From Ailanthus altissimus (lineage: Eukaryota; Streptophyta; Magnoliopsida; Sapindales; Simaroubaceae): a stretch of DNA of 64,000 bases. The stretch covers positions 5,840,501-5,904,500 of the forward strand of contig OX327696.1 in assembly GCA_946807835.1 (NCBI GenBank), given 5' to 3'. This document shows, piece after piece, positions 46,930 through 58,443 of this stretch (position 1 is its first letter; the number at the start of each line of letters is the position of its first letter). Below the pieces are notes generated by a model. The model did not search any database. It saw nothing but the letters and a program-made list of their open reading frames with translations, and was not told where the DNA came from. Both the position numbers and the translations under genes were made by a program.

Positions 46930-47990
46930 AGTTTTGAAATCGATTCGTTTCAATTAAAATTTAATGGCGTAAAATATTGTTATTGTTATTTTGAGATCGA
47001 TTCATTCCAAATCCAATAACTTAAAATTTTGTCATTATAAATTCAATTCAAATTGAAATACGTTAAATATTTTAATTTAAAATATTATTTTGATTTCAAT
47101 TACCTTAAATATCATACATTTGGATTGCGTTAAATGTTATTATTTGAAATTAAATTACGTGAAGTAGAAATATTATAATATAATTAGTTTTAAAATCGAT
47201 TCATTTCAATTAAAATTCAATGACGTAAAATATTGTTATTGTCATTTTAAGATCGATTCATTCCAAATCCAATAACTTAAAATTTTATCATTATAAATTC
47301 AATTTAAGTTGAAATACGTTAAATATTTTAATTTGAAATGTTATTTCGATTTCAATTACGTTAAATATCTTGGATTTGAATTGCGTTAAATGTTATTATT
47401 TGAAATTAAATTACGTGAAGTGAAAATATTATATTATAATTTGATTACTTTTGAAATTGATTCGTTTCAATAAAAATTCAATGGCATAAAATATTGTTAT
47501 TGTCATTTTGAGATCGATTCATTCCAAATCCAATTACTTAAAATTTTGTCATTATAAGATCAATTCAAGTTAAAATACGTTAAATATTTTAATTTAAAAT
47601 GTTATTTCGATTTCAATTACGTTAAATATAATGGATTTGAATTGCGTTAAATATTATTATTTAAAATTAAATTACGTGAAGTAAGAAATATTATATTATA
47701 ATTTGATTACTTTTGAAATCGATTCATTCCAAATTAAAATTTAATGGCGTAAAATATTGTTATTGTCATTTTGAGATCGATTCATTCCAAATCCAATTAC
47801 TTAACATTTTGTCATTATAAATTCAATTCAAGTTGAAATACGTTAAATATTTTAATTTGAAATGTTATTAAGATTTCAATTACGTTAAATATCATGAATT
47901 TGAATTGCGTTAAATGTTGATTATTTTTAAATCGATTCGTTTCAATTAAAATTCAATGGCATAAAATATTGTTATTGTCATATGTTTAAT
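46930..47990. repeat. Tandem repeat, unit about 260 bp, four copies plus a partial
   Basis: The word AAAATATTGTTATTG recurs at 46971, 47227, 47488, 47751 and 47963, giving steps of 256, 261, 263 and a shortened 212. Each unit has a CGATTC(G/A)TTTCAATTAAAATT block, a GATCGATTCATTCCAAATCCAA block and ACGTTAAAT words. Confidence 0.93.
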
Positions 47991-48351
47991 AAATATTTGA
48001 CAGAATCTCCCCTTATTTTGGACATTCCATTGATTGAATATAATAACCTGCTAAATTAACATTCACATATCATAACCAACTACAATACAACATAATAATT
48101 AATAACATTACAAAAACCAATACAAATCAAATAAAAGATTAGTTAAACTCCAAAACTCATCGGGGAACCTCCACATAAAAAAGATATCTCCAAGCATACT
48201 ACGAGTAAATATAAATAACATGATTTATTGCTGATGTAGTGCTGGTGCCCGTGGATGCTCTTGCATTGACAAATGAGCAAACTCTACACGAAAAAAAACA
48301 AGTAAAAATGTACACACATAAGTATAAATATTTGAATTTTATTATAGTAAT

Positions 48352-50554
48352 TCACATTATTTTGCCTGTTTCTAATTGGTCATAATATTCAACATCTGCA
48401 AGCAATCCTTCTTCTCTCTTCGCTTTATCCATCAAAAGCAAAGATCGTATCCAATTTTGTCCACATATCAAGCCCTCAACTACTTTTGGAGTTAGCGAAC
48501 TCCGAAATGAATCAAGAATACGACCTCCAGTACTGAAAGCTGACTCAGAGACCACAGTAGATACAGGTACAGCAAGTACATCTCTAGCTATACGTGACAA
48601 AATTGGATATCTCTCGGCATTCAACCTCCACCACTGTAAAACATCAAAACGCGGGTTATGAGGATTCTCAAGTTTATCCATGAAGCATTTTTCCACCTCA
48701 TGCATTTCTTTCAAATCATTATCGTCCTCTACAAGCCCAATATATTCACTCCAAGAGTCATCGCGCCGTATAACATCTGCAACTAATGAGGTCAAGGTGC
48801 TACCAGGTAATACTAATTGTGAAACAAGCATGCTACTAGTACTACTACTCTTACCACCAACAGTAGTACCACTATCAGTAGATGCACAACATTGTGATTT
48901 GCCATGCAATGCATTATAGGCTTCATAAAGTCTAAACAATAACTTTTTACTAAGATATTTCATTTCTTCAATTCTTGCACTGTGATTACCTAAGAGTTTC
49001 GCAAAACAAAATCCAGTGAATTGTATCTTACTCCGTGGATCAAGTAAAGTACCTATTATCAAAATCTTGTTAATCTTCTCACTGGATTCCCAATATTTAT
49101 CAAATTTTAACCTCATCTTGTTTGCCATGTCTCCCAAAGAATAGTCATTACTTTGACTCATTTTTGTTAAGCAGGAATGTATCATACAAATCTCATTGAA
49201 ACAGTCTGTAGAGGTAACACTTAATAACGCACTGAATTTTAATGTTGCTTCATAGAAAGATTGCAAAAATAACACAAAATGCTCAGCATTCTCCCAATCT
49301 GAACTAACTGGTGGCCCTTGTCTTTTCTTTCCATTTTCCTCCTCTAAAAAATAACTTCCATATAAATGATCATCATTTGCCATCAAGTCAAAAGCCTTCT
49401 GTAATTTCAATGCAGTCGTCAACATTAAGTAGGTAGAATTCCACCTAGTTGGCACATCTAACACTATGCTTTCCTTATACTCAATCTTCTCCCTTTTCAC
49501 ATAATACTTAAAGGCTTGCAAGTGCGATCCAAAAGATCTAACATATTTTATTTCGTATAGAAATCACGCTCTCATTTAAATCCTTTAACCCATCTGTTAC
49601 AATCAAGTTTAAAATATGCGCACAATAGCGCACATGCATGTATTCCCCATTCAAAACCAAAGAATCTTCTCTCTGACTTTTCAATCTTTTCTTCAAGTGA
49701 GATAAGGCAACATAATTAGCATTTGTATTATCAACTGTTACACAAAATACTTTATCAATATTCCAATCTAACAAACAATCCTTCAACTGCTTCCCGATTG
49801 TATCTCTTTTGTGATTTAAAATGGGGGCAAAGCTCAAAATTCTCCTATGCAAATGCCAATGACTATCTATAAAGTGAGCTGTGACAACCATATAACTATT
49901 ATTATGAATGGAAGTCTAAATATCAGTGGTCAAGCTCACTCGTTGCCCATTAATTAAACTATTCAATAAGCCTTTCTCTAAATTAAACAACTCAACAGCA
50001 TCTCTTGTTATGGTTCTATGAGATGGAACATCAAATCTAGGAACTGCCACACTGTTATAATATCGAAACCCGGTATTCTCCACAAAACTAAAAGGTAGCT
50101 CATCCATCACTACCATTTTAACAAGAGCTTCTCGACATCCAACTTGACTCCATCCTCTGGATACAACATTATTACCCTCTCATTCTTCTTTAGTAGGTTC
50201 TTTATAAAAAACTAGTTGTTGATCATCAATCACCTTCTTGTTAAACTCGACACATCTCTTTAAGTGTTTTGACATACCACTGGTTCTATGAAGCACTGAA
50301 TGACAACTAATCAACTTACCACAATGATTACACTTTGCTTTGTCTGTTAATGTTTTACTTTTTTTGAAGTGCAACCATGCTTTCGATCTTTCTGTCGATG
50401 CTTGTGGCACAAACTTTCTCTTTTTTTCTTTAGAGCGTGGCAGAAAAGAAGCTTTTTCTTCCTTACTCGTATCCCTCTTATGATCGTCCTCAGAATTTGA
50501 TTGACAATGTAAGTCCTCAAAATTATTACTAGCTGAACTTGAATCTGAATCCAT
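48352..50554 (-). pseudogene. hAT transposase (BED zinc finger, hAT C-terminal dimerisation domain), lightly damaged
   Basis: Reads from 50554 leftwards. A BED zinc finger (about 50400-50250) has Trp...Phe, Cys-x-x-Cys and His-x-x-x-x-Cys. The RNase H-like core region follows, with Asp-Glu-Leu-Pro-Phe and then Leu-Thr-Thr-Asp (first catalytic Asp region, 49920s). The C-terminal dimerisation domain (48600-48420) has Trp-Trp-Arg, Tyr-Pro-x-Leu-Ser and Ser-Glu-Ser-Ala-Phe-Ser. About 730 codons, the usual size for plant zinc-finger BED / RICESLEEPER-type transposases. Lesions: TGA at 50182-50180, TAG at 49918-49916 where Trp is expected, and a one-base shift near 49550 that moves the frame before the last 390 codons. 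Otherwise well preserved. Nothing shows regulation. Confidence 0.9.
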
Positions 50555-52240
50555 TATTTACAAATAAAGCTTTGATAAAAAAATCATCATTAAAAAGGGT
50601 ATCATGTTGTAATAGAAATTAAGTAGCTATACAACCCAAAACAGTGGCAAAGCATCAATAAAAAAGCAACAAAAATTATAGCAAAACAATCCTAAAATAA
50701 TAGAAAAACATTAGCAAAACAATCCTAAAACAATAAAAAAATTGTGCTTCTATGGAACCAAGAGGTGCTTCTATGTTTTACTTAAGCTCAGGCTAGTACC
50801 GGGCATTTAGCAGTACTGGGAACTTTCTGGACACTGATGTTAATTCAGATATTAATATTAAAACCAATGCATCCACTCTTTCTAAGGTATTTGCAGTTGA
50901 CTTGGAACTGTGTAGAACAACACGTGTTTCTCCCCTCTATCTCACTTTTTATGGCCTCTGCCTTCGTAATGGGGATTACACAGTATGATATGTTGAATGG
51001 CTGGACAATCTTCAACTACTAACTCCTCTAATTTAGTGAGACAACAAATTATTGAGCTTGTAAAGATATACTCCGTCTTTGGATATGTGTGCATATTAGA
51101 CATATAATTAGAATCAAGTGTAGGTGCAGAGAGCAGAAGAACAAGCAAGTGCAGATGCAGAGAGCAGAAGAACAAGCAAGTGCAGGTGCAGAGAGCAAAA
51201 GACTGCACATGACCTTAACATTGTAAATGCAAATCAACCAGATGTTTACAAATTTATAGAACACCATTTACTTAGTATTTAGAGTAGGAAAAACAAAAAA
51301 TGACTTACAGTCTTAGTTAAGCTGACTCGTCAACAAACAAACAATGCTATTTGTACAAATTGGATTACATGAAAAATATATACTTATAGTAGCAATATTG
51401 ACACTATCAAGACAACTCAATCTACAAACAAAATCCAAAGCTGGGAACAGTGCATTCAACATACAAACCGAGGATCTTCCTTTAGCCCATCAACTTCAAC
51501 AATGAACACAACAATATCCATCTTGTTGCACAAAAACAATAATGCAAGATAATTTATAGCACAATGACACCCAAAAACTAATGTATAGACATTTAGTTAG
51601 CCGAATAAACACACAAAACTTACAAATCAGCTTCAATAACGATAATGAAGGATAATGTAGCTTTAATCACGCTAAAAAATCATTAAGTTAATTGAGCATT
51701 TAGTTTTTAATCAAATAACTAACGAAAAACTAAATGCTTAAAAAACAAAAAAACTCACCATGGTCAAATGTCGGCGATTACCCTCGGCTTCGGAGGACTC
51801 ATGGCTGTCGGTGGCAATCATCCAAATACTGCCCACCCTGAGACTGAGAAGTGAGACCAAGGCTGTAGGGGGGACTGCGACTGGCTCGGTAGCGTCCGTC
51901 TTCCGTGGGTGGGAGCTGTGTCGGCGGTGAGATTTTGAGAGAGAAAAGAGGAACAAGAAATCAGAAACTGAGAAAATTGAAAAGAACAAGTTGAGAAAGA
52001 ATCGATTTCTTTTTTATTTTTTGTTCACCAAAACGGCGCCGTTTCAAGCCTCATGAAACGGTGCCATTTTAAAATTGATATTTACAAAACAAATGTCAGG
52101 AATTTCCGATTGGTTTGAGTATTCCTGAATCTATTCCTATTCCCGTTCCGACCCAAAATTTCAAGACCGGTCGGATCGAAATGGGTCGGGTACGAAAAAT
52201 ATGCCCACCCCTAACATGAATCATAAATGCACAAATGTGA

Positions 52241-52459
52241 TGTACCAAAATTCTACTAAAACACGTAACGAAGTCGAACTTTGACTCAGTACTGAGCTCA
52301 CTGAGCCACCATATCCGAGCCACTGACTTTGTGGACATTGACCTTGACATAACCGGTGTCATCAGCGCGCCATGGTGTGACTCCTTGGAGTTCAACCGAT
52401 TCAACGTTCGTTACCTCAAAGTCAAAGACTCTGCCGAGAAATTCGCCGTCGTCCAGTTT
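52241..52459 (+). pseudogene. PARN-type poly(A)-specific ribonuclease, first-exon fragment
   Basis: About 73 codons match the start of the DEDD nuclease domain of plant PARN (mRNA deadenylase; the Arabidopsis AHG2 type): Thr-Lys-Ser-Asn-Phe, then Asp-Phe-Val-x-Ile-Asp-Leu near 52325-52345, Thr-Gly-Val-x-Ser-Ala-Pro-Trp, and Tyr-Leu-Lys-Val-Lys-Asp-Ser-Ala-Glu-Lys-Phe-Ala-Val-Val-Gln-Phe. The fragment ends at a GTAATG donor (52460), where an exon boundary is plausible, so it was copied as DNA rather than from mRNA. The second catalytic acid (Glu of the Asp-x-Glu pair) is Asp (52346-52348). The next exon is not found downstream. The hAT at 46313-52213 lies 20 bp upstream. Confidence 0.8.
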
Positions 52460-53035
52460 GTAATGTAAAAGATTAATTTACTATTCTTTGCAAGTCTTTG
52501 AAGTTGTTTTACATTACTATTTTGGCAGATCTTGTTTGGCCTCCAAACAAGAAAAATTTTATCCTTGCAGTACCCCAAGGAATTCAGGCCCACAATCCTG
52601 TGACAGTTCTCCAAAAAGGGATAATTTTTCTGGTTAGTCCAGCATTTGGTTTATAGAATATGATGGAATTTGAATGTTCTAATTAAATCTAAATTGGTAA
52701 ATCCTTCTAAATATTATATCATATTTAATTAGTATTAGCATGATATTAATATCTATTGCGGTGCGTATGTGATGCCTGAGTTCTCCTCTGTTTGATTTCA
52801 TCTATTTTACTTTTCTATATCTTTTTTAAGTTTGCCTTGTTCAGTTCTATGTTATAGTAAATTTCTCTAAGCTCAGTTGTTGACTAGATTAAATCTTGTG
52901 GTTTGAAAGCATATTCCCTGCACCAGTCATCTGTCATGATTTTTTAAGTTCTGCAACATTGACATTGTTTTTATAATTCTATAAAGTATCGTCCCAGGTG
53001 GAAGCATTTAATTGGATTTTTTATCTTCTTGACAG
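52460..53035. other. Spacer with an unidentified exon-like piece
   Basis: After a TTTTGGCAG acceptor-like site (about 52519-52528), roughly 30 codons stay open (52529-52620: Leu-Val-Trp-Pro-Pro-Asn-Lys-Lys...). The family was not recognised; it is not the expected second PARN exon. The rest is AT-rich. Confidence 0.35.
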
Positions 53036-53528
53036 TGGTGGGAGAAAAGTGACTGGACAGGTATAAAGAGCTGCGTATCTTCCTTACACTTGGCATTACC
53101 GGGTATGTTGTCTATTCTATGAATTATTATGGATAATCTTTGAGGCAACAAAGTTTCATCTACCATTATGGTATTTTGAAATTTTTGTGTTGAGGTTTTG
53201 GCTTATGTCCAGCAAGGAATCTTATGATTGTTGTGGCCATGGCATTTTAATTAGGAATGATTTTTATGGTGCATGCCTAGGTTTTTCTGAAGTTGTTGAT
53301 ACTGAGTAATCTACACGGGAAAACATCATCAACAGATAGGAGATGCTCTTCGTCCTATTATGAGTGCAACACTTGTCATTTTTTTCGCATTAATTTTTTT
53401 CTGTCATGCACAATTTGTATAAAACAGCACTTGCGGATTAAATTTGAGAAAGCACCTCTTCTTTGGATAATATCAGAAAGCTCTTTGAACTTCCATTTTT
53501 CTAATTGCTGTCCACATGTTATAGTAAG

Positions 53529-54365
53529 TATTGGAGATTTGGTGATTTAACAATTTTGTTTAGACAAGAATTGTAAAAAATATCAAAGAGAAGAGTTACA
53601 AAAAATTTAAAACGTATGGGACACGTATGAGGAAGTCCAAGATATGTGAGACACGAAGAGAAAAGCAAAACAAGACTCGAAGACAAGAAAGAAAGAGAGA
53701 AAAGTGTGGAGCACAGCCCAGCGTTGGACACCACAGCACCCAGAAGAGCAAGCCTGTGCCGCAAAGCCAGGTTCCTAGTACTACGCTGCTAGGTCCTCAG
53801 TGTTGCGGCACCAGAGCGGGGGGTTTTCATCTCTAATCAGGATTTATGAGTTTTTAGAAGTTTTGGACTTCCAAAAAATATGAACTCATATTTCAATTAG
53901 GATTAGGGTTAGTAGGTACGAAATAACCTTATATAAATCCTTTTAAACCCTTTAATTTGAAATAAAGCATTAAGAGAGACTCTAAGAGAGAAAGGAATTA
54001 GGTAGACACTAAGTGCTTGTGTGCACTAAAGTGAAACCATTATTTGAGTATTTATTGTTCGCGGGAGAGTAGGATACACTAAACATTAGATCTTTTTTAG
54101 AGTTCTTCATTGAGTTTTCTTATAAATTCTCTAGGGAGTTAATAAGAGATGATAGGATCTTTGGATCCACCATAGACATAGGCAATTTGGTCAAACCACG
54201 TAAGTGATTATGTTGTACTCTTTATTATATGCTTTACGTTCTTGCTATTTTTACTTGATATCTAGGTTATTCTGCTGCGCAAAAAAGTTAGGATTCAAAG
54301 TTGAACTTGATTAAGATTCTTCGCTTTAATCTATTCTCACGGAGAAAAGGGCAATTATTCCTACA
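53529..54365 (+). mobile_element. Solo LTR, 837 bp, Copia-like
   Basis: Starts TATTGGAGATTTGG (TG mutated to TA) and ends TTCCTACA. The flanks are GTAAG (53524-53528) and GTGAG (54366-54370), a duplication with one change. It is the same family and orientation as 24704-25512 and carries a GC-rich island at 53705-53825. It lies in an intron of the ESV1/LESV fragment. Confidence 0.88.
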
Positions 54366-54809
54366 GTGAGGCATTTCTTGAAACTTTTTGTCAGGTCTCC
54401 ACTACAGTGGAGTGCATATTTCTTTGGAATTGAGAAATCTGGAAGAAATACTGATGAAGGGAATTCATGGTAGGAAACATGGCAAGAAGGGGAATTCATG
54501 GTAGGAAACATGGCAAGAGGTGCTTTAGCAAGATGAATGAAGGTCCTTTACTATTTTTTACGATTCCCAATAGAAGTTAACTGCTCAATATCTTATTTGT
54601 AAACTATCCTCAAGCTGCCAAAAAAAATTTGAGTTTACCATGCATTGAAATTTTTATTTATGTAATTAGTTTGCAATTTTGAAGTTGCAACAATTTAGCA
54701 AGGATAGAGAGGAATGTTCAAAAACAAGCAAAATCAGGCAATGCTTGATGGTATGAGAAGTGGTAAGCTGATTATAGAATACTTAAGAAGTACAGTAAAA
54801 TATAAGTAT

Positions 54810-55533
54810 TGTTGAAGCGGAAGCACACAAACAAGCAAAATCTCCCAAGCAAATAATAATGCAGAACATGTTACTAAGAAATAAAGAGAGAAAGGGTTAG
54901 AAGAAAAACACACAAAGAATTACGTGGTTTGACAACTTGCCTACGTCCATGGCGGATCAAGATCACACTCTTCTCTTATTATGAATCACAAGGCACTCAC
55001 AAAGTATGCTTTTTACAATAAAGATCATAAAGAAAACTCTTTCTATTACTCTAGGGATTTTATCTCATAAAGAACACAAAGATCTCTCAACCTATCACAA
55101 AGATTGTTGTTTGATTACAAAGATATCTCTCTTAATCACTAAGATGTGTTTACAAGCCAATTGATAGCCTTTATATAGGCTTTAGAACGTCCTAGGTTTA
55201 CCCTATACGTGCGAGAGTTGTATTACAGAGTCCTGAAATAAGTGGGAGACGAAATAAGAAAGTTTCCTTATTTCGGGATACTGTTCCCATCTCCAGCGCT
55301 GCGGCGCTGGCGCGCCTCTTCTGAGCACTGCGGCGCTCGTTGCCTGGCGTTGCGGCGCTCACGTTTTGGACTGGGTGCCGCGGCACCCATGCCTAATTGC
55401 TGCGGCACTGGCGCTTGGTGCTCCCCTCTTCGTTTTCCGCCTCCTTTCGCATCCGTTTTCGATCCGTGAGTACCCTACACATTTGGCTTGATCTCCAAAT
55501 CATATCCCGATAATTTTTAATTAATTTCTCACA
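54810..55533 (-). mobile_element. Solo LTR of the 10.4-kb Copia family
   Basis: 724 bp; on the minus strand it starts TGTGAGAAATTAATT and ends GCTTCAACA. The flanks are AGTAT (54805-54809) and AGTAC (55534-55538). It aligns with the LTRs at 10454-11119 and 16615-17183, including CGGATCGAAAACGGATGCG and the ATCCGCCATGGACGTAGGC block. Its GC-rich island (55295-55430), with repeated TGCGGCGCT words, is longer than in the other copies. Confidence 0.9.
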
Positions 55534-55760
55534 AGTACAAGTACAGTAATTATATTTTATTTGCATTAAGTATTTTTTAACAATCAATACCATGTCTATG
55601 CTACTTTAATAGTAAATTTTATTTTGGACATAGGTGGGAGAAGTATGATGCTAAAGGCTGGATTGAGAAAGGGGCACGTAAGTATGGTCGATTAAATGAA
55701 CAGTCATAGTGGGAGAAGTGGGGAGAGCATTACGATGGAAGGGGATCTGTTCTCAAATGG

Positions 55761-56424
55761 TTTTTTCTATTGTTCTTTTTTAGACTTAGATTATCAGTTT
55801 GATTATCGGAAAATTATAGGTTGTTTGTCAACTATATTTTACATCTGCTTTGATGATAGCGTTTCTAATATGTATTACAAGATCATACTAGTTACCTGCA
55901 AATTTTGCCTTTTTAAGTTTCTACCACAATAAGTAACTTAAGCTTTGACATAATAGGTGTAATAACACGAAAAATTGTCTGTAATTCAGAATTTATAATT
56001 CCATCACATATAAAATCTTATGATGCAGCATTAACTTTACTTATTGACAAAAGACATTGATGGAAATGAGTAACCATTGAAATTGTTTTATATCAAAACG
56101 TTTGTGATATTGCAATTTTGAGTTTGTATTGTTTTAAGCATGGGCCAACCAATTTAAGGTAAAGCCACATAAATGTAGGATAAATTATGTATATATATTC
56201 ACACACACACAATATCATGCTTGTTTTTCAACTTATTTTTTTTCTGGAGTTTGTTTAAATGTCTTGGAACTGGAATTTGGTATAACCCTTTTCTATAAGC
56301 AACTATAACTGGCCTGGGAATACTGGACAACCGGCAGTGTTGAAGAAGACTGAGCCTTATTTTTTGGTGCTTAGAGTATTTAATTAAATTCTTAAAATTG
56401 ACTCTAAATGGGTTTGGCAATGCA
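55761..56424. other. AT-rich spacer
   Basis: Probably intron or flank of the captured gene fragments. No coding match, and a CA-rich run at 56203-56213 is too short to matter. Confidence 0.4.
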
Positions 56425-56732
56425 GGTGGAAGCTTGTGGAGATTGATGCTAATCTGAACAATTTGACTTCAGAAACTAAGCATGTTATGTTACTCATAAA
56501 TCCTTCTAACACTTACATGATTATCGGCTTGGTGGCTCTGCTAACACCTACATTGTTCCACTCGCAACTACAAGTATCTGGGTATTTTGTGAAATGGAAA
56601 ATAATTGCAGAAATGGAAGAACAAAGAAAAAGTGCAACTCTTACAATAACTATAGAGCAAAATCTTCCTCTTTGCCTTGACTTTAATTTTTTGCAAGTTG
56701 TTTGTATGTTCAGCCATTATTATTTGGCTAGT
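56425..56732 (+). other. Exon-like open stretch of unknown origin
   Basis: After TTTGGCAATGCAG (acceptor-like) about 100 codons are open: Trp-Lys-Leu-Val-Glu-Ile-Asp-Ala-Asn-Leu..., then a hydrophobic segment Ile-Ile-Gly-Leu-Val-Ala-Leu-Leu. I do not recognise a family. It could be a third captured fragment or chance. Confidence 0.35.
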
Positions 56733-58443
56733 TGATAGGTGTTTAATAAGTGATTAATTATATATTATTTTATATCATTTTATTCATGCTTTTTTGTTAT
56801 TTTCTTTCATATTTTTATATTTTTGTGTTATTTTGATGATTGTAGATTTTAATAAAATATTGTCCTTAAGTTATAATAAATAAACATTCTTGTATAAGTT
56901 CAAAAAAATAAAAGTAACTTTCAATGTAAAAATTTAAATAAAGATATTTTTGGACCTGGAGAACCATGTCTTAATCCTCCATAAGTTGAAGGAGTCAAAG
57001 CCCAAATTTGACATTTGCTAAGCTGAAATTAAAACACAATATAAGTGGACTACAACTTCCACTCAATCTGATCTATATGCAATATTTAGACCGTATTTTG
57101 CAAAGTACGCTTCTAATAATACAAATCGATTGTTGTGAAAAAATAATTCAAGAAGCTATAACTCTTATATTGACCACAAAAATTAATTCAGTGATTTTAT
57201 CTATTTAAAATGTGTTGCGAGCCGATAGAATTAATGTCACAAATTGTTAAAATTGATGGCCACAGAAATTGAACATACATTGGTATTTTTTCAATAAATC
57301 ATTAATTTCTTATCCAAAACACACAAAACCAGTGGCTAAAATTCTTATATTGAATTCAAACATTGATTTAGTCGTTTTACAAGTCGAAAAGGTGTTGCAA
57401 ATTGGTAGTCGAAAATGTAGAAAAATTTAGATTCACACTAGAATAGTTTCATTCATTTATATATATATATATATACACCCTTGAGCTCATGAGGAACGAA
57501 AGCACGAAATCAATTGATCACTTGATCAATTGACCACTTTCTTTAGGATAAATTAGGTTAATAGTTCTTGGCAAGAAAGAAGGAGTTTACAATCTTTGGA
57601 GATTCATTAACTTGGAGGATTTTCTAAAATTGTTATGTTCGTATTTTCTTTTCTAAGATTTTATTATAATATTATTTGTTTATTATATGTGTATTCTTTC
57701 AATTATGTGTGGGTAAGTTTTCTTTTCTAGGGTAAAGATATAGCCAAATTTTAATACTCTAGTTATTTAGATTCAATATATTGATTCTAATATTGTTGAG
57801 CAATTTAATTATATGCTTAATGCTTACAATTTTCTGGCCAATTATTGTATAATTTGAGATGTGAATTGAGACTGAGAAGTGATATTCATATTAGTTCTTA
57901 ATTATTTGCCATAAATCATATGAGATAGAGATATGAATGTGATTTGTGCAATCTTGTTTGATTTCTTGTTACAAATGCGTATTAGTAGTGAATTAGATGA
58001 GATAGAGATGTCTATCAATGCACGTTGTTATTGTTTGATAAAGAATAACAATTAAATTAGTGAAATCGATTGACAATAATAAGAATAAATATTTGATGTA
58101 ATTGAATTTAATAACTAGAGTGGAGTAATTTAAGTGAAACCTAACACCCAATATTCTTCATATATTGTTATTATAATTTGAAATTCAATCTTCATCATAC
58201 TTCTTGGTTTGCTTTGTATTTGTTGATAAATTTGAAGTTAGTTCATCACATTACCGTTAAATTCCATCATTCAAATAAAATTTGAATTAGAATAAATTTA
58301 CTAATTAGTATCCAATTCTCGTGGGAACGATAACTCACTAATCATTATATTACTTGTTTCAATTTTGGGTTGTATATAATCATTTGCCATATTTAAGATA
58401 CACATATTTAATAATATATAATATAATATAATTTTGCACAACA
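56733..58443 (+). mobile_element. Probable solo LTR, 1.7 kb, Gypsy-like
   Basis: Begins TGATAGGTGTTTAATAAG and ends TTTTGCACAACA. Near the end is GTGGGAACGATAACTC (58321-58336), a block typical of the U5 end of many plant Gypsy and some Copia LTRs. No coding region or primer site follows. The flanking 5-mers (CTAGT and GCTCC) do not match, so one boundary may be misplaced. The frame at 57008-57208 is not a gene. Confidence 0.6.

Larger units (their letters stand above)
46313..52213 (-). mobile_element. Near-complete 5.9-kb hAT element
   Basis: Both ends are TAGGGGTGGGCAT in inverted orientation (at least 13 identical bases). It is flanked by 8-bp duplications GCATGAAT (46305-46312) and ACATGAAT (52214-52221), one mismatch. 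It carries a transposase gene on the minus strand (48352-50554). Both subterminal regions contain GGGTCGG/CCGACCC words and an AACGG(T/C)GCCGTTTC palindrome-like block (46480s and 52030s). Between the left end and the transposase 3' end lie a 36-bp minisatellite and a roughly 260-bp tandem repeat. Apart from a few lesions in the transposase the element is whole, so it is younger than the hAT at 39.8 kb. Confidence 0.93.
53036..55760 (+). pseudogene. ESV1/LESV-type tryptophan-rich starch protein, broken exons
   Basis: Plastid ESV1 and LESV proteins bind starch glucans through a domain of Trp-rich repeats. Three exon-like blocks show it: 53036-53060 (Trp-Trp-Glu-Lys-Ser-Asp-Trp), 54388-54540 (Phe-Gly-Ile-Glu-Lys-Ser-Gly-Arg-Asn, then Ser-Trp-stop-Glu-Thr-Trp-Gln-Glu) and 55634-55760 (Glu-Lys-Tyr-Asp-Ala-Lys-Gly-Trp, Lys-Tyr-Gly-Arg-Leu-Asn-Glu-Gln-Ser-stop-Trp-Glu-Lys-Trp-Gly-Glu-His-Tyr-Asp-Gly). 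The blocks follow acceptor-like TTTGTCAG and GGACATAG, so introns were copied. Stops at 54471, 54538 and 55707 replace expected Trp codons, and TAG at 54526 is a further stop. About 31 bp is duplicated in tandem at 54459-54519. Solo LTRs sit in both introns. ESV1 or LESV cannot be chosen. Confidence 0.65.
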
